This document shows, in pieces, positions 51,565 through 61,017 of a DNA stretch of 64,000 nt; position 1 is the first letter of the stretch, and every line of letters starts with the position of its first letter. The notes below the pieces were generated by a model. That model was not told the origin of the DNA and did no database searches. It saw only the letters and a program-made list of their open reading frames with translations. Origin of the DNA: Staphylococcus devriesei (GTDB taxonomy: Bacteria > Bacillota > Bacilli > Staphylococcales > Staphylococcaceae); the NCBI RefSeq assembly GCF_002902625.1, contig NZ_PPRG01000002.1:1-64000 (forward strand), written 5' to 3'. The position numbers and the translations under genes were made by a program.

Positions 51565-51607
51565 AAAAGAAGCTGAGCCATTACTATAAAATGGTTCAGC
51601 TTCTTTT
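51565..51607 (+). terminator. Terminator after peptide transporter 1
   Basis: AAAAGAAGCTGAGCCATT pairs with AATGGTTCAGCTTCTTTT (18 bp with one G-T wobble), loop of 7 nt, T run at the 3' end. Confidence 0.85.
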
Positions 51608-51712
51608 AGCAGTAGTTGTCTGAGATGAAATTAAGATATTAATGGTTTGTGTGTGTTAGGAAACTAATAAAAAGTGGCACTACTTCTCTTTCCTACGATT
51701 AGTCAACCTTAC

Positions 51713-51770
51713 CGGAGCAGGACTACGAAATCTTTGAAATTGCATTGCATTATATTTCTGTCCCGCTCCC
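51713..51770. repeat. Dispersed hairpin repeat, copy 2
   Basis: GGAGCAGGACTACGAAATCT ... ATTTCTGTCCCGCTCC forms a long hairpin and aligns with 27536-27593 over most of its length. It lies in an intergenic space, not next to a gene end. Confidence 0.6.
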
Positions 51771-51923
51771 TAGATTTCTATCATCGCTCCATTTTCTTTG
51801 TATGATAAGCTAAATAATGGCATGATAGATACTTAAGGAACTCTTAATTTTTAAATTTATCATTAGAAAGAAGATATCTAGGGTAAAAAGTAAAAGTTAA
51901 AAAATGAAAGTAGGCATGAAGAG

Positions 51924-52847
51924 ATGGATCAAAAATTCAATCATGGCGTTCTCTTTTACCATGAACATAGTGGTATTAAAAATATATATGAAGGTTTAGG
52001 AGAAGTTACTAAATCTCTTACTACAATATGTAAGCACTTATCTATTCAGTTAAGTGAAAATGAAGGCGACATTATTAAATACTGTGAAAAAATTAAAAAC
52101 CACGATTATAGTAGCGATGTCGACGTTGTATTTATACTTGGCGGAGACGGTACTGTAAACGAACTCGTGAACGGTGTAATGAAACATGATTTAAACGTCC
52201 CTATTGGCGTTATCCCTGGGGGTACATTTAATGACTTTTCTAAAACATTAAATCTAGACCCTGATTTTAAAAAAGCGAGTGAACAATTAAAGTCTTCTCA
52301 TATAGAGTCTTATGACGTAATGAAAGTTAATGATAGCTATGTGTTAAACTTTGTCGGTTTAGGTTTAATTGTACAAAATGCTGAAAATGTTCAAGAAGGC
52401 CGTAAAGATATTTTTGGTAAATTAAGCTACATTGGTTCTACCGTTAAAACATTAATGAATCCTGAGTATTTTGACTATACGTTAAATGTGGATGGTAAAG
52501 AATATAGTGGCAACATTTCTATGTTAGTTATTGCGAATGGACCTAACATCGGTGGTGGGCGTATTCCTCTAATGGATTTATCTCCACAAGATGGAAAAGT
52601 TAATACCTTTATCTTTGATAGACAGAGTTTTACTATCTTAAATGATGTCTTTAAAAAGCGAGATAGTATGGATTGGAATGAAATAACTAATGGCATTGAC
52701 CACATTGAAGGCTCACATATCACACTTTCTACAGAACCTTCAATGAAAGTAGACATCGATGGAGAAATCGGTTTACAAACACCGATAACTATTGAAGTAC
52801 TTCCTAAAGCACTTCAGATTCTTACTTTTCCTGTAGATGAAGCGTAA
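51924..52847 (+). CDS. DagK/YegS-like lipid kinase
   Basis: The 307-residue product has the diacylglycerol-kinase catalytic motif [17 protein letters not shown] near residue 75 and [16 protein letters not shown], and a C-terminal beta-sandwich ([15 protein letters not shown]). It belongs to the YegS/YtlR group rather than being the main DgkB by position. It should phosphorylate a lipid such as diacylglycerol. It is a single-gene unit ending at a strong hairpin. Confidence 0.85.
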   Translation: MDQKFNHGVLFYHEHSGIKNIYEGLGEVTKSLTTICKHLSIQLSENEGDIIKYCEKIKNHDYSSDVDVVFILGGDGTVNELVNGVMKHDLNVPIGVIPGGTFNDFSKTLNLDPDFKKASEQLKSSHIESYDVMKVNDSYVLNFVGLGLIVQNAENVQEGRKDIFGKLSYIGSTVKTLMNPEYFDYTLNVDGKEYSGNISMLVIANGPNIGGGRIPLMDLSPQDGKVNTFIFDRQSFTILNDVFKKRDSMDWNEITNGIDHIEGSHITLSTEPSMKVDIDGEIGLQTPITIEVLPKALQILTFPVDEA

Positions 52848-52870
52848 ACTAAAATAACCAAAAGATGCAA

Positions 52871-52928
52871 AAAGCGATTAAGGTTGATAACACGGAAACT
52901 CGTGTAATATTGTAACCTTAATCGCTTT
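52871..52928. terminator. Bidirectional terminator with nested hairpin
   Basis: AAAGCGATTAAGGTT and AACCTTAATCGCTTT are perfect 15-bp arms between convergent genes. The loop contains CACG/CGTG as an inner stem. Confidence 0.85.
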
Positions 52929-52934
52929 CTTTAT

Positions 52935-53471
52935 TTATTCTTCGCCTAAAAATAAAGCTTCTACATCTTTCCACCCATTCACACGTTGGAAACGTTCTTC
53001 GTTAATATTGTGAGAAGCAGTGAAGATAATGGGTTCACCTTCAAATATCTGTAATTGGCGTGGATTATCATCAATTAAATAGTCCGTTTTCACCACATTT
53101 TTACGGCCACAAAATATAAAGTGTTGTGGATCTAAAAATGGGAAAAATTCTAATAACCATTCATATTTATCATGAAATGATGTAGGCACATCCATTGCTG
53201 CTGTTGCGATATATACATCATAATGTTGTGTTAATTTCTCAACCACTTCTTGCGCGTGTGGCATCACTGTTAAATTTCTAAAAAAGCCAGGCGCTCTTAA
53301 AATATCACGTACAAGTCCATCGTGTTCTGGTATAACATGTTTTAATTTTTGACCGTTTAGTGATTCTACTGTAATACCTAATTCTGTTTTTATATTTACC
53401 ACTTCAATAATCGCACCCAACGTATCTGCTAATACTTCATCCATATCTATTGCAATAGATTTTCTAGACAT
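52935..53471 (-). CDS. 5'(3')-deoxyribonucleotidase (NT5C family)
   Basis: A 178-residue HAD-type phosphatase with the nucleophile motif [14 protein letters not shown] at the N-terminus, the second motif [12 protein letters not shown] and the acidic third motif in [11 protein letters not shown]. Members dephosphorylate deoxynucleoside monophosphates. GGGAGAG lies just upstream of ATG 53471. It is leftward, downstream of hisC, with a long-loop hairpin between. Confidence 0.88.
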   Translation of the reverse strand: MSRKSIAIDMDEVLADTLGAIIEVVNIKTELGITVESLNGQKLKHVIPEHDGLVRDILRAPGFFRNLTVMPHAQEVVEKLTQHYDVYIATAAMDVPTSFHDKYEWLLEFFPFLDPQHFIFCGRKNVVKTDYLIDDNPRQLQIFEGEPIIFTASHNINEERFQRVNGWKDVEALFLGEE

Positions 53472-53525
53472 ATTATCTCTCCCTTAATCATCACCTATAT
53501 ATTGTTAAAGTATAGCAAAAAAATG

Positions 53526-53609
53526 AAGAGTGGAACACAGAAGTAAAGTGACCATTCGATTATAATCAATACAACCGATGCGCCCCTAATTCCAAACTCT
53601 TCCACTCTT
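53526..53609 (-). terminator. Long-loop hairpin after hisC
   Basis: AAGAGTGGAA and TTCCACTCTT (10 bp, perfect) enclose 64 nt. On the minus strand the stem is followed by CATTTTTTTG, so it works as a terminator with a large apical region. Confidence 0.6.
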
Positions 53610-53644
53610 TACTTATATACTAGACAATTTATTTAGTGTCTCGT

Positions 53645-54700
53645 TTAATAGTTAAAATTCTTTAATACTTCAATCATCTTATCATTTTGTTCTGGGAAAC
53701 CAACCGTAATACGTAAACCGTTTGGGAACGGACGTGTAATACACCCTACATTTAATAGCTCTTCATATAATTCTTTGTGTTTATCTGTTACGATAAACAC
53801 AAAGTTTGTTTGACTTGGTAAAAAGTGTTCGCTTTGCGCAATATCATAAAATTTTTGACGCTCTTGCGCATTTTTTACCGTAATCTCTTTTAAGTATGCT
53901 TGGTCCTCTAAAGCCGCAAGTGCTGCATATTCTGAAAGACGCGTAATATTAAATGGTGGACGGATGATGTTCCACTTTTCAATAGCAGCATTTGTCGCTA
54001 CTACATAACCAATACGTAAGCCTGCTAACCCGTATGCTTTTGAAAATGTTCTTAATAAGAATGCATTATCGAAACGTTCTTGTAATTTCAGCGTATCTGG
54101 ATAATCATCTGCCGTTACAAATTCAAAATATGCCTCATCAATTAATACGGGTACATGACTAGGCACACGTTCTAAAAAGCGTTCTAACTCTTCATGGCTA
54201 AAATAAGTTCCGGTTGGATTATTTGGATTACATAACCACACTAATGCCGTATCATTATCCACTTGTTTTAGGATTTCTTCTAAATCAAAGCCATAGTCTT
54301 TCAGTGGAACTTGAACGACCTCTGCAGACTCAACAATTGCATTATGATAGTATTGACCAAATGTACCTTCGCTAGTCACAATTTTATCTCCAGGTGTTAA
54401 CACTGCTCTCGAAATCATTAAAATGACTTCATCTAAACCAGCACCGAATAAAATTCTAGAAGCATCTACATTCAAGTGCTCACTAATCGCTTTACGTAAT
54501 AAAGGTGACCCAGTTTCTGGATAATAAAATAATTCGTCTAAATGATCTTTAATCGCTGTTTTAACTTTTGGCGAAGGGCCGTATAGATTTTCATTGGAAG
54601 CAAGTTTATATAACTCACCTTCAATACCATGTTTTTCTTTAAGTGCTGGTGGTGACAAGCCTGGTTGATATGCTGATAATTGATTTAACTGTTGTTTCAT
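53645..54700 (-). CDS. hisC: Histidinol-phosphate aminotransferase
   Basis: A 351-residue class II PLP aminotransferase. N-terminal [26 protein letters not shown], the PLP lysine in [16 protein letters not shown] and the C-terminal Arg in NGLRITVG are visible. HisC makes histidinol phosphate from imidazole-acetol phosphate and can serve in aromatic amino-acid synthesis. It is outside any his operon here, as is usual for the staphylococcal stand-alone copy. Confidence 0.93.
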   Translation of the reverse strand: MKQQLNQLSAYQPGLSPPALKEKHGIEGELYKLASNENLYGPSPKVKTAIKDHLDELFYYPETGSPLLRKAISEHLNVDASRILFGAGLDEVILMISRAVLTPGDKIVTSEGTFGQYYHNAIVESAEVVQVPLKDYGFDLEEILKQVDNDTALVWLCNPNNPTGTYFSHEELERFLERVPSHVPVLIDEAYFEFVTADDYPDTLKLQERFDNAFLLRTFSKAYGLAGLRIGYVVATNAAIEKWNIIRPPFNITRLSEYAALAALEDQAYLKEITVKNAQERQKFYDIAQSEHFLPSQTNFVFIVTDKHKELYEELLNVGCITRPFPNGLRITVGFPEQNDKMIEVLKNFNY

Positions 54701-54827
54701 TTACAACCTCTCCTTCTCTTAAATATTAAACATTTAATTAAATGATATTGTACTTGCTCTCCTATGTGAAAATGCCTACCTTCTAGCTCGTTGTGATGAT
54801 AATCAATACTCTTAATACTATCTTACT

Positions 54828-56342
54828 CTAATGAACACCATTCATTGCTTTTTTAACCATTGGTGAAATAGCAACGAGTAGAATACCAATCACTAAAGTA
54901 AACAATCCTGAATATAAAAAGAATTGCTTCTCGCTAATCATTTTAAATAATACTACAATTTGACTGTTCAAACTTTGAGCTGTCGCGTTACTGAGCATCC
55001 ATAGTGCCATCATTTGTGCAGAGAATTTTGCAGGAGCTAATTTCGAAGTCACTGACAACCCCACTGGTGAAATACATAATTCGCCAATTGTAATAAGTAA
55101 GAAACTTACAATCAACCATAATGGATGAATTAAATGGGTATTGCCACTTAATGGGATAATCATTACTAAATATGAGAAACCAGCAAATATAGCACCTAGC
55201 GCAAATTTATACACTGTACTAGGATTATGTTTCCCTAATTTAGTCCATAGATTAGCAAATAAAGGCGCTAACAGAATGATAAACACAGGATTAATAGACT
55301 GGAACCAGGCAGCCGGAATATGGAAGTTAATCAATCCATGTGTGAGTTTACCTAAACTTAACTGTGTTTTTTGGTCGGCAAAGTTAGCTAAAATCGTTGA
55401 CCCTTGTTCTTGAATCATCCAAAAAGCTACAGACGTAATAAATAATGGTATGTAACTATAGATTCTTGAACGTTCCTCTTTGCGTGTCTTCTGACTTGAT
55501 AACATATAGATAAAAATTCCAATGGGCAACACGATGCCTACAAACGTTATAATCACACTAAAGCTTCCTAAGTTAAGATTCCCAAAAAGATGTAAAACCA
55601 CTAGTACTATTATAAATACTGCAATAACTATTCCTGTAATCATCGATAACGATTTAATTTCATCTTTTCTTAATGGATTTGGCACACTTAAACCGGCAAG
55701 TCCTAGACTTTTCTTATTCGTAATTAGATATGTAACTAGTCCAATGAACATACCAATTGCCGCTATCGCAAAACCAAAGTGAAAGCCAAGTCGTGTTTGT
55801 AAATAGCCAGTTATAAATGGAGATAAAAAGCTTCCTAAGTTAATCCCCATATAAAAGATAGTAAACGCTGCATCTAAACGTCTATCATTATGATCATATA
55901 ACTCTCCTACGGTTGTAGAGATGTTTGGTTTTAGTAAACCAGTACCTGCTATTAATAGTAATAATGCAATCATCACTACTGTCAGGTTTCCAGGTATAGT
56001 CAACATAATATGACCAAACATAATTAATATACCGCCATAAAAGAGCGCATGACGTGTACCTATGATTCTATCTGCTATCCATCCTCCGATGGTACCAGAC
56101 ATATAAATAAGCGCTCCATATAGTGAGACGATTTGCAACGCTGTAGCTTGAGGTAAACCGAAACCACCTTTACTCACTGAGTAATATAGGTAGAAAGCTA
56201 AAATGGCTTTCATACCGTAATAACTGAATCGCTCCCAAAATTCAGTAAAAAATAGTGTACTTAGGCCTCTGGGATGTCCAAAAAAGCCTTTCTGCGGTAC
56301 GCTTTTAACAATTTCTTGTCTCGAATAATTCTTCGTATTCAT
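54828..56342 (-). CDS. POT-family di/tripeptide transporter, copy 2
   Basis: A 504-residue paralogue of the transporter at 50045-51550. It has FFTEFWERFSYYGMKAILAF, GGWIADRIIGTRHAL and GLLKPNISTTVGELY, and the same length and topology. ATG 56342 follows GGGGTGGAG closely; the frame open to 56366 is read through the ribosome binding site. The two copies face opposite ways with three genes between. Substrate division between them cannot be told from sequence. Confidence 0.9.
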   Translation of the reverse strand: MNTKNYSRQEIVKSVPQKGFFGHPRGLSTLFFTEFWERFSYYGMKAILAFYLYYSVSKGGFGLPQATALQIVSLYGALIYMSGTIGGWIADRIIGTRHALFYGGILIMFGHIMLTIPGNLTVVMIALLLLIAGTGLLKPNISTTVGELYDHNDRRLDAAFTIFYMGINLGSFLSPFITGYLQTRLGFHFGFAIAAIGMFIGLVTYLITNKKSLGLAGLSVPNPLRKDEIKSLSMITGIVIAVFIIVLVVLHLFGNLNLGSFSVIITFVGIVLPIGIFIYMLSSQKTRKEERSRIYSYIPLFITSVAFWMIQEQGSTILANFADQKTQLSLGKLTHGLINFHIPAAWFQSINPVFIILLAPLFANLWTKLGKHNPSTVYKFALGAIFAGFSYLVMIIPLSGNTHLIHPLWLIVSFLLITIGELCISPVGLSVTSKLAPAKFSAQMMALWMLSNATAQSLNSQIVVLFKMISEKQFFLYSGLFTLVIGILLVAISPMVKKAMNGVH

Positions 56343-56512
56343 TTCTCCACCCCTTAAAAAATACATATATTATTATGTATTTAAATTCTAGTTTAAATAA
56401 AATCGTTTCAGATTACAACTCTATCTATATCTTTTTCAATTAATAGTTGTCTAAAAATAGCGAAAATTGATAGAAATTTAGGGTGCGAAATAGATGTTTA
56501 CTACCAAACTAA

Positions 56513-56546
56513 AAGCTAGGACATTTTCGTATTAATGTCCTAGCTT
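56513..56546 (-). terminator. Terminator of the OpuC/EgtU-like operon
   Basis: AAGCTAGGACATT and AATGTCCTAGCTT form a perfect 13-bp stem, 22 nt after the stop at 56568. Confidence 0.8.
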
Positions 56547-56567
56547 CTATTCCAAATTATTTAGTTT

Positions 56568-58082
56568 TTACTTTACTAAGCCTTCTTTTTCTAAATATTG
56601 CTTAGCCACTTTATATGGATCTTCATTTTTCACAGTAACTTTATAGTTCATTTCTTGCATTTCTTCATCTGAGATTTTATTTTCCAATTTGTTTAATGGT
56701 TTTTTAATTTCCGGATGATCTTTCAAGAATTTTTCTTTAAACATTGGAGCGCCTTGGTATGGTGGGAAGACATGTTTATCATCGTCAAGCACAACCATAT
56801 CATATTGTTTTAATTCGGCATCTGTTGAATAGGCATCTATTAAATTAATATTACCTTTCTCAACAGCTGTGTAACGTAACTTAGGTTCCATTTGTTTAAT
56901 ATTCGATAAATCTAAGTCATAAGCCTTGGCAACCGCTTTATATCCATCAGGACGATCTTTAAATTCCATCGTAAAACCTGGCTTAATTTTATCTTCAACC
57001 TTTTGTAAATCGCCAATCGTTTTAATATTATACTTTTTAGCAAAATCTTTTTTCACTGCTAAAGCATACGTATTATTATATTTCATCGGTTTCAACATCG
57101 TCATATCATATTTCTTTTCAAGACTTTGTTTTGCTTGATTATAAACTGCTGCTTCTTTCTTAGATTTAAGCTCTTCTTTCGTTAATTCGCCTAATACAGT
57201 CCCTGTAAATTCTAAGTAACCGTCAATATCGTCTGATTTCAATGCGTTAAAGAGAAATGAGGTTTTACCCATGCCATCTTTTACTTCTACCGTGTTATCT
57301 GTTTCTTCTTCAATCAGTATCTTATACATATTTGTAATAATTGATGGTTCCGAACCTAACTTACCAGCCATTGTAATCGTGTCACCCTTTTTCCCGAAAA
57401 GTGGTACTACAATAGCCAATAAAATAATTAATATAATAACACCAGTAGTAATTAGTATCTTCTTATAAGATAATTTCTCAACATAGCGTAAAATTAAATC
57501 AAAGACGATAGCTAATAAGGCAGCAGGAATGGCTCCAATGAGAATAAGAGATGTATTATTTCGATCAATACCGAGTAAAATTAAGTCTCCTAAACCACCT
57601 GCACCAATTAATGCGGCTAATGTAGCTGTCCCAATAATTAATACCATCGCTGTGCGAATCCCAGCCATAATGACTGGCATCGCTATAGGTAATTCAACTT
57701 TAGTTAAACGACGTATCGGTTTCATACCTATACCTTTTGCCGCTTCAATGAGTGAGGGATCTACTTCTTGAATACCTGTGTATGTATTTCTTAGAATTGG
57801 TAATAACGCATAGACAACTAATGCAATAACTGCTGGAACTCTTCCAATACCAAAAATAGGAATCATTAACCCTAGTAATGCTAATGATGGGATAGTTTGC
57901 AGTATTGCTGCGATATTCATTACAATTTCAGATAATTTCTTAGTCTTAGTTAAGGCAATACCTAAAGGCACTGCGATTAAAATGGCTATAAATAACGCTA
58001 TAAATGAAATTTGGATATGTTCAAATATCGTTCGAAGTACTTCGCCTTTACGATCACTAAGTGTGGTTAACAATTCATTCAT
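56568..58082 (-). CDS. ABC importer, fused permease and substrate-binding domain (OpuC/EgtU-type)
   Basis: A 504-residue fusion. Residues about 1-210 are a permease with five to six hydrophobic segments and the ATPase-coupling loop YTGIQEVDPSLIEAAKGIGM. After a further membrane segment (about 213-232) the rest is an OpuAC-type binding domain (TITMAGKLGSEPSIITNMYK ... YLEFTGTVLGEL). The plan equals glycine-betaine/choline/carnitine uptake systems and the ergothioneine importer EgtU. It overlaps the ATPase gene by 4 nt. Substrate is undecided: quaternary amines or ergothioneine. Confidence 0.85.
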   Translation of the reverse strand: MNELLTTLSDRKGEVLRTIFEHIQISFIALFIAILIAVPLGIALTKTKKLSEIVMNIAAILQTIPSLALLGLMIPIFGIGRVPAVIALVVYALLPILRNTYTGIQEVDPSLIEAAKGIGMKPIRRLTKVELPIAMPVIMAGIRTAMVLIIGTATLAALIGAGGLGDLILLGIDRNNTSLILIGAIPAALLAIVFDLILRYVEKLSYKKILITTGVIILIILLAIVVPLFGKKGDTITMAGKLGSEPSIITNMYKILIEEETDNTVEVKDGMGKTSFLFNALKSDDIDGYLEFTGTVLGELTKEELKSKKEAAVYNQAKQSLEKKYDMTMLKPMKYNNTYALAVKKDFAKKYNIKTIGDLQKVEDKIKPGFTMEFKDRPDGYKAVAKAYDLDLSNIKQMEPKLRYTAVEKGNINLIDAYSTDAELKQYDMVVLDDDKHVFPPYQGAPMFKEKFLKDHPEIKKPLNKLENKISDEEMQEMNYKVTVKNEDPYKVAKQYLEKEGLVK

Positions 58083-59041
58083 GCTTTAACCTCCTTATCA
58101 GTCTCGGATAAATATTTAAAGATATCTTCACGCTTTAATAATGACTGAGTTGAGGTTTTAGTATCTTCAACAATCACAGCTTCATGTTGTGCCATTAATG
58201 AATAGAGGTTAGAAAGCTTAGTATTATTTTTTACTACTGGATAATTATGTTGAGTACTGTTTTCTGTCACAGGTGTAACGATATCTAAATCTTTTAATTG
58301 TAAATGGTCTTTATCTTGAATTAAATGACTTCCCATAAATGTCTCTACAAACTCGTTGTTAGGATGTTCACGGAAACCTTGAGGTGTGTCAATTTGTTCT
58401 ACGTGGCCTTTATTAAGTAAGCAAATGCGGTCTCCTAATTTCATTGCTTCCTGAATATCATGCGTTACAAATATAATTGTCTTTTTAATTTTAGTTTGTA
58501 AGTCTAATAAATCGTCTTGGAGTTTTTCACGACTAATAGGATCAAGCGCGCTAAAAGGCTCATCCATCAATATAACCGGTGGGTCGGCAGCCAAAGCTCG
58601 GATAACACCTACCCTTTGTCGTTGCCCTCCTGATAATTCATCTGGTTTACGGTCGCGATATTTTTCTGGTTCTAATCCGACCATATCGAGCAATTCATCT
58701 ACACGTTGATTTATATCACTATCTTTCCACTTTTTCATTTGTGGAACTTGGGCAATATTCTCTTTAATCGACATATGTGGAAATAATGCAATCTGTTGTA
58801 ATACATATCCTATGTCCCACCGCATTTCATAAACTGGGTAATCACTGATTGGCTTATCTTTAAAATAGATGTACCCCTCACTTAATGGGATGAGACGATT
58901 AATCATTTTTAACGTTGTCGTTTTACCACAACCTGATGGGCCTATAAATACGAAAAATTCTCCTTCATTTATTTTAAAACTCATATTCTCGACGGCTATA
59001 CTCTTACCGTAATACTTTGATACATTTTTAAATTCAATCAT
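58079..59041 (-). CDS. ABC importer ATPase (OpuCA/EgtV-type)
   Basis: A 320-residue ATPase with Walker A GPSGCGKTTTLKM at about 34-46, signature LSGGQRQRVGVI, Walker B PVILMDEPFSALD and a switch His in FVTHDIQEA. The last 80 residues form a degenerate CBS-like tail, shorter than the double CBS of osmosensing OpuCA. It powers the fused permease downstream and opens the two-gene operon. Confidence 0.88.
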   Translation of the reverse strand: MIEFKNVSKYYGKSIAVENMSFKINEGEFFVFIGPSGCGKTTTLKMINRLIPLSEGYIYFKDKPISDYPVYEMRWDIGYVLQQIALFPHMSIKENIAQVPQMKKWKDSDINQRVDELLDMVGLEPEKYRDRKPDELSGGQRQRVGVIRALAADPPVILMDEPFSALDPISREKLQDDLLDLQTKIKKTIIFVTHDIQEAMKLGDRICLLNKGHVEQIDTPQGFREHPNNEFVETFMGSHLIQDKDHLQLKDLDIVTPVTENSTQHNYPVVKNNTKLSNLYSLMAQHEAVIVEDTKTSTQSLLKREDIFKYLSETDKEVKA

Positions 59042-59177
59042 CTAGTCACCTTCATTTATCCTGCCTATACAGACTTTTCCATTTATATACCCTATTAAAG
59101 CATATTTAAAGATAAATTCACATTTAATTGATTTTATTAATAGGATTAATTCTGATATTTAAAAATAAAAATAAAAA

Positions 59178-59219
59178 AAAGTAAGACTCAATACAATAGT
59201 ATGTATTAAATCTTACCTT
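59178..59219 (-). terminator. recQ terminator
   Basis: AAGGTAAGA...AATAC pairs with GTATT...TCTTACTT around a short loop. On the minus strand TTTTTTTATTTTTATTT follows. Confidence 0.8.
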
Positions 59220-59225
59220 TATAGT

Positions 59226-61004
59226 CTAAATATTTGTCTTATATGTTTGGATTTTCTCTAGGAATTTTGGACAGTAGTGTTTTAACTTATAGCTACCTAC
59301 GCCATCAATAGAAATCATTTCTTGTTTTGATTCAGGCTTACGTTTGGCAAACTCTTCTAATGTATAATCTGAAAAGATACTGACCGGCGCAATGTTTAAT
59401 TTCTCACTTAGTTTACGTCGTACTTCAACAAGCTCGCTATACAACGCACGATCCACGCCTTCAAGTGTGTTGATATAAACTTTTTCTTTCGACTTTTGCT
59501 TGAACGGTGAGGTGTATACTTTTTTATCGTTACTAAGTAACTGCTTAACACTCTCATCACACGTTAAGATTTCTTCATACTCGTTTAAAAAACCTTTGAA
59601 GCGCAACTCATCAATTAAATGGCTTAATTCTGATGTCGTATAGTCTTTCATCAAACCGTGTGTCGTCAATTTGTCATAATCGTTATATTTTATATAATCA
59701 CTTATTTCACCACGTAACACTTGAATAATAACGCTATAACTTTCTTGTTGACGCATGCGAGCGATACAACTAATAATCATTTTTGCTTCTTTAGTCATAT
59801 CGTATGTTTTATTTTGTTGAATACAACTACTACATTGACCACACTCTTCTAATTTTTCATTTGGTTCAAAATAGTGCACAATCGTCGCTTCTAAACATTT
59901 TTTAGTTTTTGTATATTGAAGCATTTTAGTGAGCTTTTCACCCATTTTCTCTTTGTAATCATCATCTGCTTGTGACACTGTAATAAAATATTCATGTAGT
60001 CCTTTATCTCGTTCACTAAATAATAAAATACATTCACTGTCTAACCCATCACGACCTGCACGTCCTGCTTCTTGATAATAAGATTCAAGGTCTCCTGGCA
60101 TATTATAATGAATGACGTATCTTACATTTGATTTATCAATCCCCATACCAAATGCATTTGTTGCTATAACAACCTTGATACGATCATAAACAAAATCATT
60201 TTGAGCTGTCTCACGTTCTTTATTCGACAGGCCAGCATGATAAATTGCAGTTTTAACATTAACGGAATCTAATGCTTCTTGTAACTCTTCAACTTGTTTA
60301 CGTGTAGAACAATAAATAATCCCGGCTTGTTCCTTATGTTTCTGTACGTAATCAATCACAAATTTTTGACGCTGATAAGTTGGATTTACTTTAAAAATAA
60401 GGTTTCGACGTTTCGTACTCGTCTTCACTTCATCATGTTTATCAATATTTAACTTGCCCATAATATCTTGTTGGACTTCAGCGGTTGCTGTGGCTGTCAA
60501 AGCGACAATTGTAAAATCTTGTGGTAAAGCAAACACTTTATGAATGACACTTTGATAACTTGGTCTAAAATCATGTCCCCACTTAGAAATACAATGTGCT
60601 TCATCAAACGCAATAAGATGGATATTAATTTTACTCAATAAATTTAAAAAATATTTGTTATCGAAACGTTCAGGCGCAACATATAAAAACTGAATCTCCC
60701 CTGAGAGTAAGTCGCTTTCAATATCTTTTTGTTGTTTTTTACTCAAGCTACTATTTAGATAAGTCGCTTTAATTCCCATCGCCTTCAATTGATCTACTTG
60801 GTCTTTCATCAAAGAAATTAAAGGACTTATTACAATAGTGGTCCCACCTAGCATTAAACCAGGTACTTGATAACATATCGATTTACCTCCTCCTGTAGGT
60901 AAGACCCCTAAGACATTACGATGTTCCATTATTTTAGTTATAATTTCTTTTTGTCCAGGTCTAAACGTGTCATAACCAAAATAATGCGATAATGTTGCTT
61001 CCAT
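59226..61004 (-). CDS. recQ: ATP-dependent DNA helicase RecQ
   Basis: The 592-residue protein has FGYDTFRPGQKEII (motif 0), Walker A LPTGGGKSICYQVP, the DEAH box FDEAHCISKWG, GRAGRDG, four zinc-ligand cysteines (CLEATIVHYF ... CGQCSSC) and a C-terminal HRDC domain (about 515-590). It acts in recombination and fork repair. ATG 61004 is preferred, with AAGGGGAA about 8 nt upstream; a GTG two codons earlier is possible. The ABC-F gene ends 13 nt before it, so they share an operon. Confidence 0.95.
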   Translation of the reverse strand: MEATLSHYFGYDTFRPGQKEIITKIMEHRNVLGVLPTGGGKSICYQVPGLMLGGTTIVISPLISLMKDQVDQLKAMGIKATYLNSSLSKKQQKDIESDLLSGEIQFLYVAPERFDNKYFLNLLSKINIHLIAFDEAHCISKWGHDFRPSYQSVIHKVFALPQDFTIVALTATATAEVQQDIMGKLNIDKHDEVKTSTKRRNLIFKVNPTYQRQKFVIDYVQKHKEQAGIIYCSTRKQVEELQEALDSVNVKTAIYHAGLSNKERETAQNDFVYDRIKVVIATNAFGMGIDKSNVRYVIHYNMPGDLESYYQEAGRAGRDGLDSECILLFSERDKGLHEYFITVSQADDDYKEKMGEKLTKMLQYTKTKKCLEATIVHYFEPNEKLEECGQCSSCIQQNKTYDMTKEAKMIISCIARMRQQESYSVIIQVLRGEISDYIKYNDYDKLTTHGLMKDYTTSELSHLIDELRFKGFLNEYEEILTCDESVKQLLSNDKKVYTSPFKQKSKEKVYINTLEGVDRALYSELVEVRRKLSEKLNIAPVSIFSDYTLEEFAKRKPESKQEMISIDGVGSYKLKHYCPKFLEKIQTYKTNI

Positions 61005-61017
61005 ACACACATTCCCC

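Larger units (their letters stand above)
51551..51923. other. Gap between the first peptide transporter and the lipid-kinase gene
   Basis: This 373-nt stretch contains the transporter terminator and one copy of the dispersed hairpin repeat. The rest shows nothing I can support. Confidence 0.4.
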
